The position numbers were made by a program, and so were the translations under genes. Below are positions 1-10,900 of a stretch of DNA of 64,000 nt, piece after piece (the stretch's first letter is position 1; every line of letters begins with the position of its first letter). The notes beneath the pieces were generated by a model. That model was not told the DNA's origin. It saw nothing but the letters and a program-made list of their open reading frames with translations, and did not search any database. Origin of the DNA: Nostocales cyanobacterium HT-58-2 (lineage in GTDB: Bacteria > Cyanobacteriota > Cyanobacteriia > Cyanobacteriales > Nostocaceae); NCBI GenBank assembly GCA_002163975.1, contig CP019636.1, positions 4,227,001 to 4,291,000 on the forward strand, in the 5' to 3' direction.

Positions 1-2
1 AT

Positions 3-1217
3 TTAACCACCAATAATTTCTAAGGGGATGGCAACAATAGCTAATACAAATGCCAGCCCAATTGTAAAGATAACAACGCTGTTACCTAGAAAGCCGTTGC
101 GATATTTGCCAACGTATAATTCGTCGTTCATTAAAATTAGAAATGGCACGATGACAGGTGGCAAAATCACTGCTGTAATCGCCATTGAAAACAAAGTGAG
201 TTGCAAGGGATCGATACCAACAGCCATCAGCAGTGAAGCGAGGAAGACGAATACCGTGTAAACTAAGCTAAAGCGTGCAGCCTCTTTGGGTTTGATATTT
301 TCGCCCCAATTCCAACCAAACGCCTGCGCCACAATATAGGCTGTGTCGAGAGTGACTTCTAGCGCTGCACCAAAGCAAGCTATACCCAACGACGCTGCAA
401 ATAAAATGAAACCCCAGTAGCCAAAAGATTCTATCAGCATCAGCGCCGCCTGTTCGTAGCTATCAACTTGTATACCTTTAGGATGCAGTACGAGTGCTGC
501 TACAATCAACACACCCAAGGATACAATGCTACCAAAGCCCATACCTAAAATAGCAACGCCGCGATTCACACCAATGTGTCCTTCATCCCACTTATCTTCT
601 ACCGCACCAGATGAATAGAAATAAAACAAATAAGGACTAATTAATGCACCTAAAATACTAACCGCAATAAATAAATAGTGTGCAGTGTCCTGGCGTGGAA
701 GTGTTGGCAATAAACCAGAACCAATTTGTGTGAGTGATGGATGCAGTTTGAATGTGGCGACTACAAAAGCTAACGTTATTAGTCCTAGTAGAGAAATACC
801 ATTTTCAATGATGCTAAAGTTGCCGTACCAAATTAATGACCAAATTGCAAATGCTACAGGTAAAGCAAACCATTGAAAACTAATACCTGTGACAAGTTGC
901 AAAGCGATACAAACACCACCAATTTCTGCTGCTAAAACCAGAAAATCAACAGCAATTTCTGCTAACAATGGAATGATATAAAAATTGAAGCCAAAACGTT
1001 CACGCACCGCAGCCGCTAAAGTATGTTTGCTGACTGCTGCTAAGCGTCCCGACATTTCTACAAGAAAGATAACACAAATTGTTCCAAGAACAATCGCCCA
1101 AATGAGTTGAAAACCGAATATAGATCCAGCTTCAGCGGTAGTCGCGATCGCACCCACATCTAAAAAGCCACCAATACTTGTGATAATGCCCAGAGCAATT
1201 TCAAAAATTTTTTTCAT
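3..1217 (-). CDS. NRAMP-family divalent metal transporter, divergent metal site
   Basis: A 404-residue integral membrane protein with about eleven hydrophobic segments and the overall look of the NRAMP (SLC11) fold, which moves divalent metals across the inner membrane with protons. The first helix carries D20-V-G-A where the family normally has D-P-G-N. The sixth-helix region reads ALISPYLFYF where canonical members have a Met-Pro-His motif. So the Asn, Met and His that bind soft metals such as Mn2+ are absent, and the substrate could be another ion (some NRAMP relatives carry Mg2+). Its start overlaps the end of the upstream lipoprotein gene by 4 bp (ATGA type), so the two are almost certainly co-transcribed. 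The gene is complete, ending at the window edge. Family assignment is moderately sure; substrate is unknown. Confidence 0.75.
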   Translation of the reverse strand: MKKIFEIALGIITSIGGFLDVGAIATTAEAGSIFGFQLIWAIVLGTICVIFLVEMSGRLAAVSKHTLAAAVRERFGFNFYIIPLLAEIAVDFLVLAAEIGGVCIALQLVTGISFQWFALPVAFAIWSLIWYGNFSIIENGISLLGLITLAFVVATFKLHPSLTQIGSGLLPTLPRQDTAHYLFIAVSILGALISPYLFYFYSSGAVEDKWDEGHIGVNRGVAILGMGFGSIVSLGVLIVAALVLHPKGIQVDSYEQAALMLIESFGYWGFILFAASLGIACFGAALEVTLDTAYIVAQAFGWNWGENIKPKEAARFSLVYTVFVFLASLLMAVGIDPLQLTLFSMAITAVILPPVIVPFLILMNDELYVGKYRNGFLGNSVVIFTIGLAFVLAIVAIPLEIIGG

Positions 1218-1687
1218 GGCTTTTCACTTGTTGGTTTTGCCAACCTGTGGATTAACTGCTCTTGTGTTGATAATTCTTTGAGCTGAGTTGCGATACGCAA
1301 AGCGTCAAGCCTCCGGCTTATCGCACTGCGATCTTTGTGTTCCACTGCTATTGACATTTGACCAACTGTAGATTTCAGTTGCTCTAGCAGCTCTAACACA
1401 GTGCGCTGTTGTTTGGGTGGGATTGACAATTTTGACAGTTTATCCGTTTCTTCTTGGATATATTTCTGAGTTTTTTCCAGTGTTTGTTCAGTGTACTCTG
1501 TAGGCACATCATTGCGTATCCATGCCTCACTCACCATATGTGCCGTTGCTGCCCATGAATATACTGAGTCTAGCTCTTTTGTGAGTTCTTCTGGAGATTT
1601 TTTACTGCTACAGGAACCAAGAAATAATATCAGAAATAACACACTATAACCTCTTAATATCCATTTTTCGGGCGATAATATTTCCAT
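1214..1687 (-). CDS. Small lipoprotein of unknown function, coupled to the NRAMP-like gene
   Basis: A 157-residue protein with a short hydrophobic N-terminal segment (about residues 14-25) followed by LGSC, a plausible lipobox with Cys26 as the lipidated residue. The mature part is charged and appears mostly helical; no known domain was recognised. It is the first gene of a two-gene operon with the NRAMP-like transporter (4-bp overlap), so a role in metal handling at the membrane is a reasonable guess from context only. Around 1310 the gene contains a short palindromic stretch (AAGCC-TCC-GGCTT) of the kind scattered through cyanobacterial genomes, in frame. Confidence 0.6.
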   Translation of the reverse strand: MEILSPEKWILRGYSVLFLILFLGSCSSKKSPEELTKELDSVYSWAATAHMVSEAWIRNDVPTEYTEQTLEKTQKYIQEETDKLSKLSIPPKQQRTVLELLEQLKSTVGQMSIAVEHKDRSAISRRLDALRIATQLKELSTQEQLIHRLAKPTSEKP

Positions 1688-1916
1688 GCTTTCTTTTACC
1701 TATATATATGATTAATTTCTCAATACCATGTTGAATTTCGTAAGTTCATCTACTTTAGAGTAGGTTTTCAACCTCTATCAATATGTAGATACGTTATATG
1801 TAAATCAAAAGTTACAATTTGCTCTATAAATCTCATCTTTTTGTTTGTAAGGGTACTCAAAGATGAAATTTTGTATTTATAGCTGAGAAACCAGACTTAA
1901 CACCCAATTTAAAGAT

Positions 1917-2168
1917 GTGCAAAACGGCTCTGGAAAGACAATTTCTATTTGGATGACTACGGCAGAAGTGCCACAGCAACCCATACTCTCCGAAAACATC
2001 TATGCAGATGTATGTCTTGTAGGTGCCGGGATGCAGGGATATCTACTGGTTATCAAAGATGACAAGAAGCGCAAAACTCCCGTGCTTGTAGCCGGGAGTT
2101 TTGCGCAAACGGCAATTTTCATCGAAGAAGGGAATAGGGAACTCTTAACGGGCAACAGTTTCAGATAG
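1917..2168 (+). pseudogene. N-terminal fragment of an FAD-dependent oxidoreductase
   Basis: The first 42 or so residues read like the start of a cyanobacterial glycine/D-amino-acid-oxidase type FAD enzyme: a SIWM-TAE segment, then SENIYADVCLVGAG, which is the beta-strand and GxGxxG opening of a Rossmann FAD fold. After this the frame runs into unrelated sequence containing a strong hairpin (2069-2106) and stops at residue 83, far short of the roughly 350-500 residues of a whole enzyme. I read it as a decayed remnant broken by repeat insertion, not a working gene. The open frame uses a GTG codon with no clear ribosome site. Confidence 0.5.
2069..2106. repeat. Perfect 14-bp-stem hairpin
   Basis: GCGCAAAACTCCCG at 2069-2082 pairs perfectly with CGGGAGTTTTGCGC at 2093-2106 across a 10-base loop. 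It lies exactly where the FAD-oxidoreductase homology is lost, so it may be a small mobile palindromic element. No run of T follows, which argues against a simple terminator. Confidence 0.6.
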
Positions 2169-2176
2169 AGGGAACG

Positions 2177-2229
2177 CTTAACAGGGAACAGGCAACAAAT
2201 TTAACTGTTCCCTGGTTAAGTATTTTTTG
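2177..2229 (+). terminator. Strong stem-loop followed by a T run
   Basis: CTTAACAGGGAACAG (2177-2191) pairs with CTGTTCCCTGGTTAAG (2205-2220, one bulged base), and TATTTTTTGC follows on the + strand, giving the form of an intrinsic terminator. No intact + strand gene precedes it, only the FAD-oxidoreductase remnant, so it may be what is left of that gene's terminator. It would also separate this region from the O-methyltransferase gene that ends at 2243 on the other strand. Confidence 0.4.
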
Positions 2230-2242
2230 CAATACAACCCGA

Positions 2243-3280
2243 TTAGACTCGAATTCCTTCGATCGCGCTGACGTTTGACTCTGTGGTGACGATTTTGTTC
2301 AGCTTGAAGCCGGAAGCCTCAAACAAAGTTTGATAATCCATTTTTGTACGTTCACGACCACCTGAAATAGCTATCAGCATATGAATATCTAAAAACTTGC
2401 TCCAAGAAGGTTCATTGTCAGGTGGAACAATTTGCTCGACTAGTATAATTTTTCCATTTTCCTCCATGGCGCTGTGACAGTTCTTCAGAAGAGCGATCGC
2501 ACGTTCATCATCTAACAGATGGATGACGTATTTGAGAATGTAGGCATCGCCACCGCTTGGTAAAGACTCAAAGAAGTTTCCAGCAACTACTTGACAGCGT
2601 TTTGAAACCCCTTCCGCTTCGAGAACGCTGTTTGCTCCTTCAACAACTGATGGTCTTTCAAAGAGAATGCCTTCCATTGTGGGATTGGCTTTGAGAATAG
2701 AGGCGATGAAACTTCCGTGTCCACCACCAATATCAACTAATTTGCGGATAGATGAAAAGTCGTATGCTGCAACAATCTCAGTTTTATCCTTTGCTGAAAC
2801 ATTCGTCATTGCTTCATCAAAAGTCTTTCCCGCTTGTGGGTTTTGCGCATAATACTGGAAGACTGGCGTACCATACAAATTCTGGAAAGCGCTATCACCA
2901 GTCTGTATGCTGTAGAGAATATCACCCCAAGCGCGGTAATGTTCTTCACCAAAACTAATTGCAAAAGCCTGTACTGAGTTAGGAGCATCACTTTGGAGAT
3001 AACTAGCTAGTGGTGTTAGGGTGAAGTATCCCTGTTCATTCTCAGCAAAGATCCCCACACTAGCAAGCGCACGCATGAGTCGATAGAGAGCTTGTACATT
3101 TGTTCCAGTGGAATTTGCCAGTTCATCGCAACTCTTCGGACCGTCTTTCAACTTGTCAGCTATACCAAGCTTTGCTGCAGCGTATACTGCTCGCGAAACC
3201 CAGTAGCTCGTTGCCATTTGAATCATGACCATTTGTGATGGCATATCTTGTGAGATTTGAGTCTTTTCTGTTTGGAACAT
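2243..3280 (-). CDS. SAM-dependent O-methyltransferase (plant-type/hydroxyneurosporene family)
   Basis: A 345-residue protein with the two-part layout of this family. An N-terminal winged-helix dimerisation domain (about residues 20-105, with a CDELANSTG-type helix) precedes a Rossmann methyltransferase domain with the SAM-binding motif LVDIGGGHGSF near residue 187. The C-terminal segment LVEQIVPPDNEPSW followed by DIHMLIAISGGRERT is also typical. Members methylate hydroxyl groups of small aromatic, polyketide or carotenoid substrates. It stands alone on the minus strand, 1.7 kb from the polyketide cluster and facing away from it. It could be a tailoring enzyme of that cluster, but nothing in the sequence proves a link. 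Confidence 0.85.
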   Translation of the reverse strand: MFQTEKTQISQDMPSQMVMIQMATSYWVSRAVYAAAKLGIADKLKDGPKSCDELANSTGTNVQALYRLMRALASVGIFAENEQGYFTLTPLASYLQSDAPNSVQAFAISFGEEHYRAWGDILYSIQTGDSAFQNLYGTPVFQYYAQNPQAGKTFDEAMTNVSAKDKTEIVAAYDFSSIRKLVDIGGGHGSFIASILKANPTMEGILFERPSVVEGANSVLEAEGVSKRCQVVAGNFFESLPSGGDAYILKYVIHLLDDERAIALLKNCHSAMEENGKIILVEQIVPPDNEPSWSKFLDIHMLIAISGGRERTKMDYQTLFEASGFKLNKIVTTESNVSAIEGIRV

Positions 3281-3299
3281 GATTTTTACTGGTCCTTAA

Positions 3300-3577
3300 A
3301 ACAATTAAGTTAAGTTGCAATACGGTTCAGTTAACAGTTACCGTCACCATAAAGGGTGCGGCTACACTTACAAACCCTGCAAAGGCAGGCTTCAGCCTAT
3401 AGACTTAACTGAACTTAATACCGTTCAGTTGTTTGAACAAAGACATTTGGACTTCCCCAAAAGCAAGGAAGACAAGGAGCAAAAATTGATTGATCCATCA
3501 GGCGTTGCTTTGCCAGACGACTAGTTATTATTCAGTGCATATGTGCAAAAACCTTAAAACCCTCTCCGGACAAGACA
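3300..3577. other. Intergenic stretch with direct and inverted short repeats, no gene seen
   Basis: CGGTTCAGTTAA-like words recur near 3322 and 3415, and CCTGC-AAAG-GCAGG at 3376-3389 forms a small hairpin of the kind seen in cyanobacterial intergenic repeats. A short open frame (3315-3524) crosses these repeats but has no recognisable protein character or ribosome site. Confidence 0.4.
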
Positions 3578-4273
3578 TCAATTATCTATTAACCTGTCAG
3601 TATCCCAAATTATGACATCATCAGGAAAAGGGATTGGCTCAGGGTTTATGAGAAAAGTGGTTTGTGAATACCACTGTCCGTTAACCTCGAACCTTTCAAA
3701 TTCGCTTTCTAAAATTGCCCAAGTACGCGGATTAAGTGCGGCATTATATTGCCACCTGAAACGGTTTGTCATCATCAATTCATGTTCCAGTGTTTCCAAG
3801 TCCCTCAGACGCCAAAAGCGAGTCATGATGCGTCGAGTTAATTCGATGGCAGGAGATTGTAATGCCATCTCCATTGATTTATTAATAATGATTTGTTTTC
3901 GGTCGGAACACCTCACAATGGAGATAGGTTTTTCACTCTCTCCTGCTTGCACGATGTGCTTTAATAGTGGCACGGGCACACGTAGCAAAGAACATAAGAT
4001 TTCACCATCTGTGCATAAAATCGCTTCTGCCGTCTCATATGCTGATGGTGGTTGTTTTGATGCCATCCAGCCAAAGATTTGGATAGGAGACTTGCAACAT
4101 CGCCAAGTGATTTTTATCTTACCTTTGATATTGTAGGCTGTCTCAGTCAGGCACTCTCGATACATCAAAGCTAACTGTGTTGCAGCTTCCTTACTAGGAG
4201 CTTTGATTGTTATACCTTCATGAGTAAACAAATAGTTCCAGTGAGGTTGATTGAGAACTTTAAGTAGTTCCAT
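3578..4273 (-). CDS. Conserved-looking protein of unknown function, possible PAS-like fold
   Basis: A 231-residue soluble protein not recognised by name. The ATG at 4273 is preferred because AAAGGT lies at a good distance upstream; GTG and TTG alternatives just upstream are less convincing. The middle and C-terminal parts (a stretch like CSDRKQIIINKSMEMAL, then a helical segment and FEVNGQWYSQTTFLI) have an alternation of strands and helices reminiscent of a PAS sensor domain, but this is only an impression. It overlaps the upstream ribbon-helix-helix gene by 14 bp, so the pair is translationally linked and probably acts together in regulation. Confidence 0.55.
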   Translation of the reverse strand: MELLKVLNQPHWNYLFTHEGITIKAPSKEAATQLALMYRECLTETAYNIKGKIKITWRCCKSPIQIFGWMASKQPPSAYETAEAILCTDGEILCSLLRVPVPLLKHIVQAGESEKPISIVRCSDRKQIIINKSMEMALQSPAIELTRRIMTRFWRLRDLETLEHELMMTNRFRWQYNAALNPRTWAILESEFERFEVNGQWYSQTTFLINPEPIPFPDDVIIWDTDRLIDN

Positions 4274-4667
4274 TTTCAACACCTTTCTGATGTTTGCTGT
4301 TGTTGCCGTAAGTTGTGAACCAAAGCTTTTGCTGTAGTTTCTCAGGTACAGCCAAGGCTTGCATTATCAGAAGAAAATCATCTTTTGTCGGTAAAACCTC
4401 AGCATCAGCAATGAGTTTGAGGTTTCTAACTCCTGTACGCCGTCGAAGCTTGTTGATATTGCGTTGAACTAACTCATGAATAGTTGCTGGTTCTGGTTCG
4501 GCTTCTTTTTTGATGGTTTTTTTACCTTGTCTTGCAGTGAGCGCTTCAGCAACAATCAATCCAACAAGGCTACTAATGGTTTTTCCTTCTTGTTTTGCCC
4601 AGTGCTCCAGTTCCTCTTTTGTGCCTAAATCACAGATAAAGGTGACTTTTTCTTTGTTTGTTGGCAT
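4260..4667 (-). CDS. Ribbon-helix-helix (CopG/Arc-like) DNA-binding protein
   Basis: A 135-residue protein. Residues 6-44 (KVTFICDLGTKEELEHWAKQ followed by a GLIVAEAL helix) show the strand-helix-helix pattern of a ribbon-helix-helix DNA-binding domain, with alternating residues on the first strand as usual for base contacts. A basic linker and a C-terminal helical region (about 65-125) follow and match nothing I know. It is the first gene of a pair with the overlapping unknown gene. Its N-terminus resembles that of the WYL regulator at 18.3-19.2 kb (short strand, then TKEKLEEIARH), so both probably use the same kind of DNA-binding module. Confidence 0.6.
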   Translation of the reverse strand: MPTNKEKVTFICDLGTKEELEHWAKQEGKTISSLVGLIVAEALTARQGKKTIKKEAEPEPATIHELVQRNINKLRRRTGVRNLKLIADAEVLPTKDDFLLIMQALAVPEKLQQKLWFTTYGNNSKHQKGVENGTT

Positions 4668-4750
4668 CTTATATCAACCCACACTTTTAAAATCTTCTTT
4701 ATCATGATTTTTGCTCCCTAAAAGATCTTTATCTTTGAGGTTCTAACCCC

Positions 4751-4779
4751 TTGACACGTTCCGAACCAAAACCTAATAT
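4751..4779 (+). promoter_or_regulatory. Sigma-70-type promoter of the polyketide cluster
   Basis: TTGACA at 4751-4756, a 17-base spacer and TAATAT at 4774-4779 match the consensus closely and point toward the polyketide synthase. Transcription would begin near 4786, leaving a leader of about 190 bases. This leader holds GTAGG-CTCGCA-CCTAC, a small stem-loop near 4887-4902. No other gene lies between the promoter and the synthase. Confidence 0.7.
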
Positions 4780-4978
4780 AACATCAGTAACTAAAAAATG
4801 TCCATAACATACGCTCTATTTTTCTACAAAGATAAAAAATGATTTGGTAATTATATTGTGGATCAGGGCTCAAAACCTAGTTCAGGTAGGCTCGCACCTA
4901 CGTGCATGAAAACTACCTGCTTTAGCAGTCATAAAGCAATTTAAGTTGAAAAAGCTATTAAACACACTGGAGTATCTC

Positions 4979-7900
4979 ATGTCTAATCCTGCGATCGCGG
5001 TCATTGGAATGGGTTGTTGGTACCCCGGAGCGCATGATTTACCACAGCTTTGGGAAAACATACTTGCAAGACGGATTCAATTTCGCAGGATTCCTGAACA
5101 ACGACTGCCGCTTTCTGAGTACTATAATCCAGATTCAACTGCACTCGAAAAGACCTATGGAACTCGTGCCGCTGTCATTGATGGTTTTGAGTTCGATTGG
5201 ATCGGCAAACACATTCCCAAAGGAACTGTTGAATCTGCAGACATCGTTCATTGGCTAGCACTTGAAGTTGCATTGAAGGCTTTGGAAGATGCTGGTTATA
5301 CGCGTGAAAATGTTGTGACTAAACGTTCAGGTGTCGTGCTTGGCAACACCCTGACTGGCGAGCAAATGCGGTCTAACATGATGCGCTTGCGCTGGCCTTA
5401 TGTTCAACGAGCAATATGCGCTGCCGCCGAGGCAAGAGGACTACCATCACAACTGATAAATGAACTGGTAGAAACTACAGAAGAATACTACAAATCGGCA
5501 TTCCAACCAATAACTGAAGACTCCCTAGCTGGATGTCTTTCTAACACCATTGCTGGAAGAATTTGCAACTTTCTAGACTTTAACGGTGGTGGATATGTAG
5601 TAGATGGTGCTTGTTCTGCTTCACTGATTGCAATTGCTACCGCCGCTACAGCCTTAGTGAATTATGATCTGGATTTGGCACTTGCTGGGGGTGTTGATGT
5701 CAGTCTAGATCCTTTTGAAATTGTTGGATTTGCCAAAATGGGTGCAATCACTGGTCGGGACATGACGGTCTACGACAAAAAAGCCAGTGGTTTTATTCCA
5801 GGTGAAGGTTGTGGTTTTGTTGTTCTCAAACGATTGGAAGATGCTCGCCGAGATGGGAACTATGTGTATGCTGTATTGCGTGGCTGGGGTATCTCTTCTG
5901 ACGGAAGGGGCGGCGTAACTGCACCCAAACGGGAGGGTCAAGCGATCGCACTTTTGCAAGCCTATAATCGAGCAGGTTACAGAGTTCGCGATCTTGATTT
6001 TATTGAGGGGCATGGTACAGGTACACCTGTGGGCGATCGCGCAGAGTTGGAAGCCATTGCATTAGCCATGAGTTCTGATGGAGAGGTCACTAAGCGCAAT
6101 TGTGGCATCACTTCGTTTAAATCAATCGTTGGTCATACGAAGGCGGCGGCTGGCATAGGGGGATTCATCAAAGCTGTGATGGCTGTGAATTGTCGAATTT
6201 TACCGCCAACTGCTACCTGCAAAGAACCTAATCAGGTATTTGAGACATCTGCAAGCTGTCTATACCCAATCCTTCACGGAGAAATCCGAAGCAAAACAGA
6301 AACTCTTCGAGCAGGTGTTTCTGCTATGGGATTTGGCGGCATTAACTGTCACGTAACTCTTGAGTCTGGTGATAATCCCTCTGTTCGTCTGGCAACGTCT
6401 ATTGAAGAGCGTGCTTTACTGGTTTCTAAACAGGATACAGAACTGTTTGTGCTTGGTGCTGAGTCTGTTTTAGCTTTGCTTCAACGCACACAGGCTGTCA
6501 TACGCCTTGCAGAAGGAATTAGCGTTGCCGAACTCACTGATCTGGCAGTACACATGACTAAAGAACTGGATTTGAAATCGCCAGTTCGCGCAGCTATCAT
6601 TGCTGACACACCAGAGGAACTGATTCAAAGTCTTAAGCAACTTGAGAAGACGCTGAGCGACAAGCCTCCTGCCAAAGGAGAGGTTGTGATGAGCCAACAG
6701 AAAAATATCTGGCTCGGTAATACAGTTCTCCGTAACAGAGTAGGTTTTCTGTTTCCTGGTCAAGGTTCTGGACAATTAAATATGGGGCGCACACTTGTTG
6801 AGCGCCATAACTGTGCTCGTGAACTTGTAAACCAAGCCGATGGCTGGCTGCGAGAGATGGGAGCACAAGCAATTAGCCAATTTATATTCCGTCCTTTGGA
6901 TCGAGCTATTAACGCAGAGCAAATTCAGGAGTGGTCAACCGCACTGGCACAAACACAAGTCGCTCAGCCTGCGATTTGCTTAGCCTCTCTACTTTGGACT
7001 CGCAAACTTGCTAGCCTTGGCATCAAGCCTATAGCAGTGGCAGGGCACAGCCTTGGTGAACTGACTGCTTTTCGGGTTGCAGGGGCTTTTGATGACAAAG
7101 CTTTGCTGAGCTTAGCAACAGTTCGAGGGCAAGCCATGTCTGCATCTACAAACGATGCAGGAACGATGGTTAGTTTAGCTTGCTCGCACCAAAAGGCTGT
7201 TAAACTCTTGCAGCAAGTCAATGGTTACGCAGTTGTTGCAAATATAAATGGTCCAAAGCAGATTGTTATATCTGGCGATCGCACAACTATTCAGCAAGTT
7301 ATTGAACTTGCCATAGATGATGGCATCCAGACATACCAACTTCCTGTTTCTAATGCATTTCATTCTCAACTGGTTTCAAGAGCAGCTGAGCATCTGAGGA
7401 ATTCTGCATCGATTCCTGAGACGCTTGGGGAAACAGCTATTCGCCTATTTTCCAGTGTAGACGGACAGCAAGTACAACCTGGACTCAAACTGCGCGAGCA
7501 TTTTGCACATCAAGTCACAGCGCCAGTGAACTTTGTTGCTTTAGTTCAAAAACTAGCACAGGAATGTGATTTGATGATAGAAGTCGGTCCAGGAAAAGTT
7601 CTCTCGGGTCTAGTGAAAGATATTATTGAACCGAGTAGTCTCCTCTGTCTTCCTGTTGAATCAAAACCTGAATTGGATAGAGATCTCAATACTGTGTTAG
7701 CTAGCCTTTTTATCCACGGTAGCGAAATCAACTGGGAAGCACTTTACGAAAAGCGCCTTGTCCGACCTTTTATCCCAGCGTCAGATCGTCTCTTCATCAA
7801 GAACCCTTGCGAGAATCCGTTTCAGGTTTCTGCTGTTACTCCATCCCAAATCATATTACCCCGTGAAGATAGTGGAACTAATGTTTCACCACAGGTTGTG

Positions 7901-10900
7901 TCTCAAGTCCTGTTCGATTACCTTTCTCAAAGAGGAAAGTTTCTCGCCGAAGTCGTTCGAGCAGACATGCAAAACCTGCCATCGCTCTCAACGCCTCATA
8001 ACAATGGCAGTAGCCAAAATTACCAGAGTCAAGCACAGATTTCTCCTATCTCTGTTGAGCCAAAGTTAGAAACAAAGGTAGAAAGTTCTCAAAGCTACAG
8101 CAAGACAGAAACTATCGAGGAACTTCTGTTAGATCGGGTTGCCCAAAGAACAGGGTTTCCAAGAGAAAGGATAGCACTACAAGCTCGACTGCTGAACGAT
8201 TTAAACTTAGACTCAATAAAAGCTGGTGAACTGATTGCAAGTTTGGCAAAGGAATGTAACGTAGCAGGTGAGGTCGATCCATCAACTCTTGCCAATGCAA
8301 CACTACAAGAAGTTGCTCTTGTCATTCGTGCAGCTCTTGCCAAAAAGAAAGGTGATGTTGAAGCGATCACGCCGGACGCAAAATCTCATCAAGTCCCAAG
8401 CTTGCCAGCATCAATACCAAATCTTCTCCTGGAACTTGTAGAACAACGTACTGGTTTTCCACAAGAAACCCTGTCAATGAACTTGCGTCTACTCAATGAT
8501 TTGAATCTTGACTCAATCAAAGCTGGGGAATTCGTTGCAGAGGCAGCCAAGCGCGCTCAATTGCCAGGACGTCTTGACCCTTCACAATTTGCCAATGCCA
8601 CATTGACAGAGATTGCAAATGCCTTACAAAAGCTTTATGTAGAAGGAAGCAGTACAAATCTCACGGAGCATTTACAAACGAGTGTACCTAAGACCTCCAA
8701 GAATACGACTAAACCCTCAACTTTGACAAGCCTAGGGGAAAAGTCTTGGGCACGCAACTTTATTGTTCAGTATGCCGTTCAAGAAGCTCAAGCACTCACC
8801 GCAAGTCAACAAAACCACTGGAAAACTGCAAACGTTCTTATTCTCTGTACTCCAGAGCAGGTAACCGTATCAGAGGCACTGCAAAAAGAACTACAAAGCC
8901 AAGGTGCCCACATTCAAATTAAGCCCTTTGCAGAGGCACACGAGCAATCGTTGATAAATAGTGGTGATTTCTCTCACTTTATAGCTTTTCTTCCCCAAGT
9001 ACCGAGCGATCGCTCACCAGACGTTTGTTTGCAAGAGAGCATCAGGCGGCTACACAGTGTAGCAAAACTCACACCTATCTCGAGCAAATCACACCAGCCC
9101 ACAACCTTAGCTTTTGTTCAGTTTGGTGGAGGATACTTCGGCAAACAACCACAGGTCGCTCATATCGAGCAGTGCTGTGCAACAGGCTTTGCAGCCAGTA
9201 TTCATTTTGAGCGACCCAATTTAAAAGTTCGAGTGATTGATTTTTCTGCAGACGTGAATTCTGCTTTGCTAGCACAACGCCTAAGTTATGAACTCTCCAC
9301 ACCTGAGATTTATGCCGCAGTGGGCTATGATTCAGAACTGGTGCGACGTATTCCCCGACCAGTTCTACAACATCCAGCAAGGTATCAAAAAAGACCTATT
9401 TCCTGGTCATCAGACGATGTTATTTTAGTCACAGGTGGTGCTAAAGGCATCACTGCCACCTGTGCCCTTGCCTTTGCCCAAGTGACAGGCGTGCGCATGG
9501 CGTTAGTTGGTAGTTCACCTCACCCGCAAGGGGCTACTGAGCAAGGCAAGCACGATGAGCTTACTAGCACACTGGAAAGCTTCAGGAACGCAGGCTTAAC
9601 TTGTCAATACTATCAGTGTGATATCACCGATGCAGAAGCAGTGATCGCTCTCACCCAGCAAATACGCCAAGAGATGGGCAAAATTACAGGCGTCATCCAC
9701 GGCGCTGGACTCAATAAGGTTAGAAGAGCAGAGCAGGTCTCTGTGCAGGCAGCACGTACAGAAGTTGCGCCTAAATTGCTTGGGGCTCTGCATCTGTGCA
9801 ATGCCTTGAAGGACAATCCACCAAAACTATTTGTGGGCTTCGCATCTCTCATTGGCATCACAGGTGTGCCAGGCAACGCTTGGTATGCTTTTTCAAATGA
9901 AGCGCTAGATCTTATTTTGCAACGCTTTGAGTCAGAACATCCAGAAACATCCGTTCTTTCCATCGCCTTCACTGTGTGGGAAGAGGTCGGGATGGGAGTG
10001 CGCATGGGTAGTATTCCGGCTCTAGTTAAACTCGGATTTTATCCCATCTCAAAAGAGGAGGGAGTGCGACGATTTCTGAAGTTGATGTTAAATGATCCTG
10101 GTAAACGCCAAGTTGCGGTTACTGGAAGAGTAAAAGTTGATACATGGCTACCTGAAATACGTCCACTGCCAGCTGCCTCAAGGTTTCTAGAGCAAGTTCT
10201 TTACATTGAACCTGATGTGGAAGTTATCTCACGGGTTCATCTGAGTATAGAAAAAGACCTCTACATCCAAGATCACATTTACAAAGGATCGTATCTATTT
10301 CCAACTGTGTTCGGTTTAGAGGCAATGGCTCAGGTTGTTGCTTACGTTGTAGGTCAGTCCCACTTCCAGGCACTGCGTATTGCAGATATCCGCCTTGAGC
10401 GACCCATTGTAGTAGATTCTGTAGAGGGTGTGGACATCGAAATTCATGCAGAGGTGATTGAAGACTGGTCTACTGATGCTCAACAAAGGGTGCGTGTGGG
10501 CATTAGAACAGAGCAGACAGGCTTTGCGATGGATCATTTCTCGGCAACTTTTATCTTGAATATCGATAGCAATGTGCCGAAAGTCACAGTCGAACTCCCA
10601 GAGAGCCCCTTAGATATTCAGCCCCAGCAGGATCTTTACAGTTGGTTACTATTCCAAGGTCCTCGCTTTCAGCGCTTACAGCAGATTTATACCCTCAACG
10701 CTAACCAGTGTGTCTTCAGCACAGAGATACGTACATCCTCGTCTACAGGTCAAGACAGCTTTGCTGACGCAATTTCATCTCCTTTACTACTCGGAGATGC
10801 CTTTTTCCGAGATTCGCTGCTGCAAGTTGTACAGCTTATGATTCCACAAGATATTAGTCTTCCAATCCACATTGACAGTATCGAACTCTATCAACCAAAT

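Noticed and set aside
3315..3524. A 69-residue + strand gene after the O-methyltransferase
   Set aside because: It crosses intergenic repeats, lacks a ribosome site and shows no protein character.
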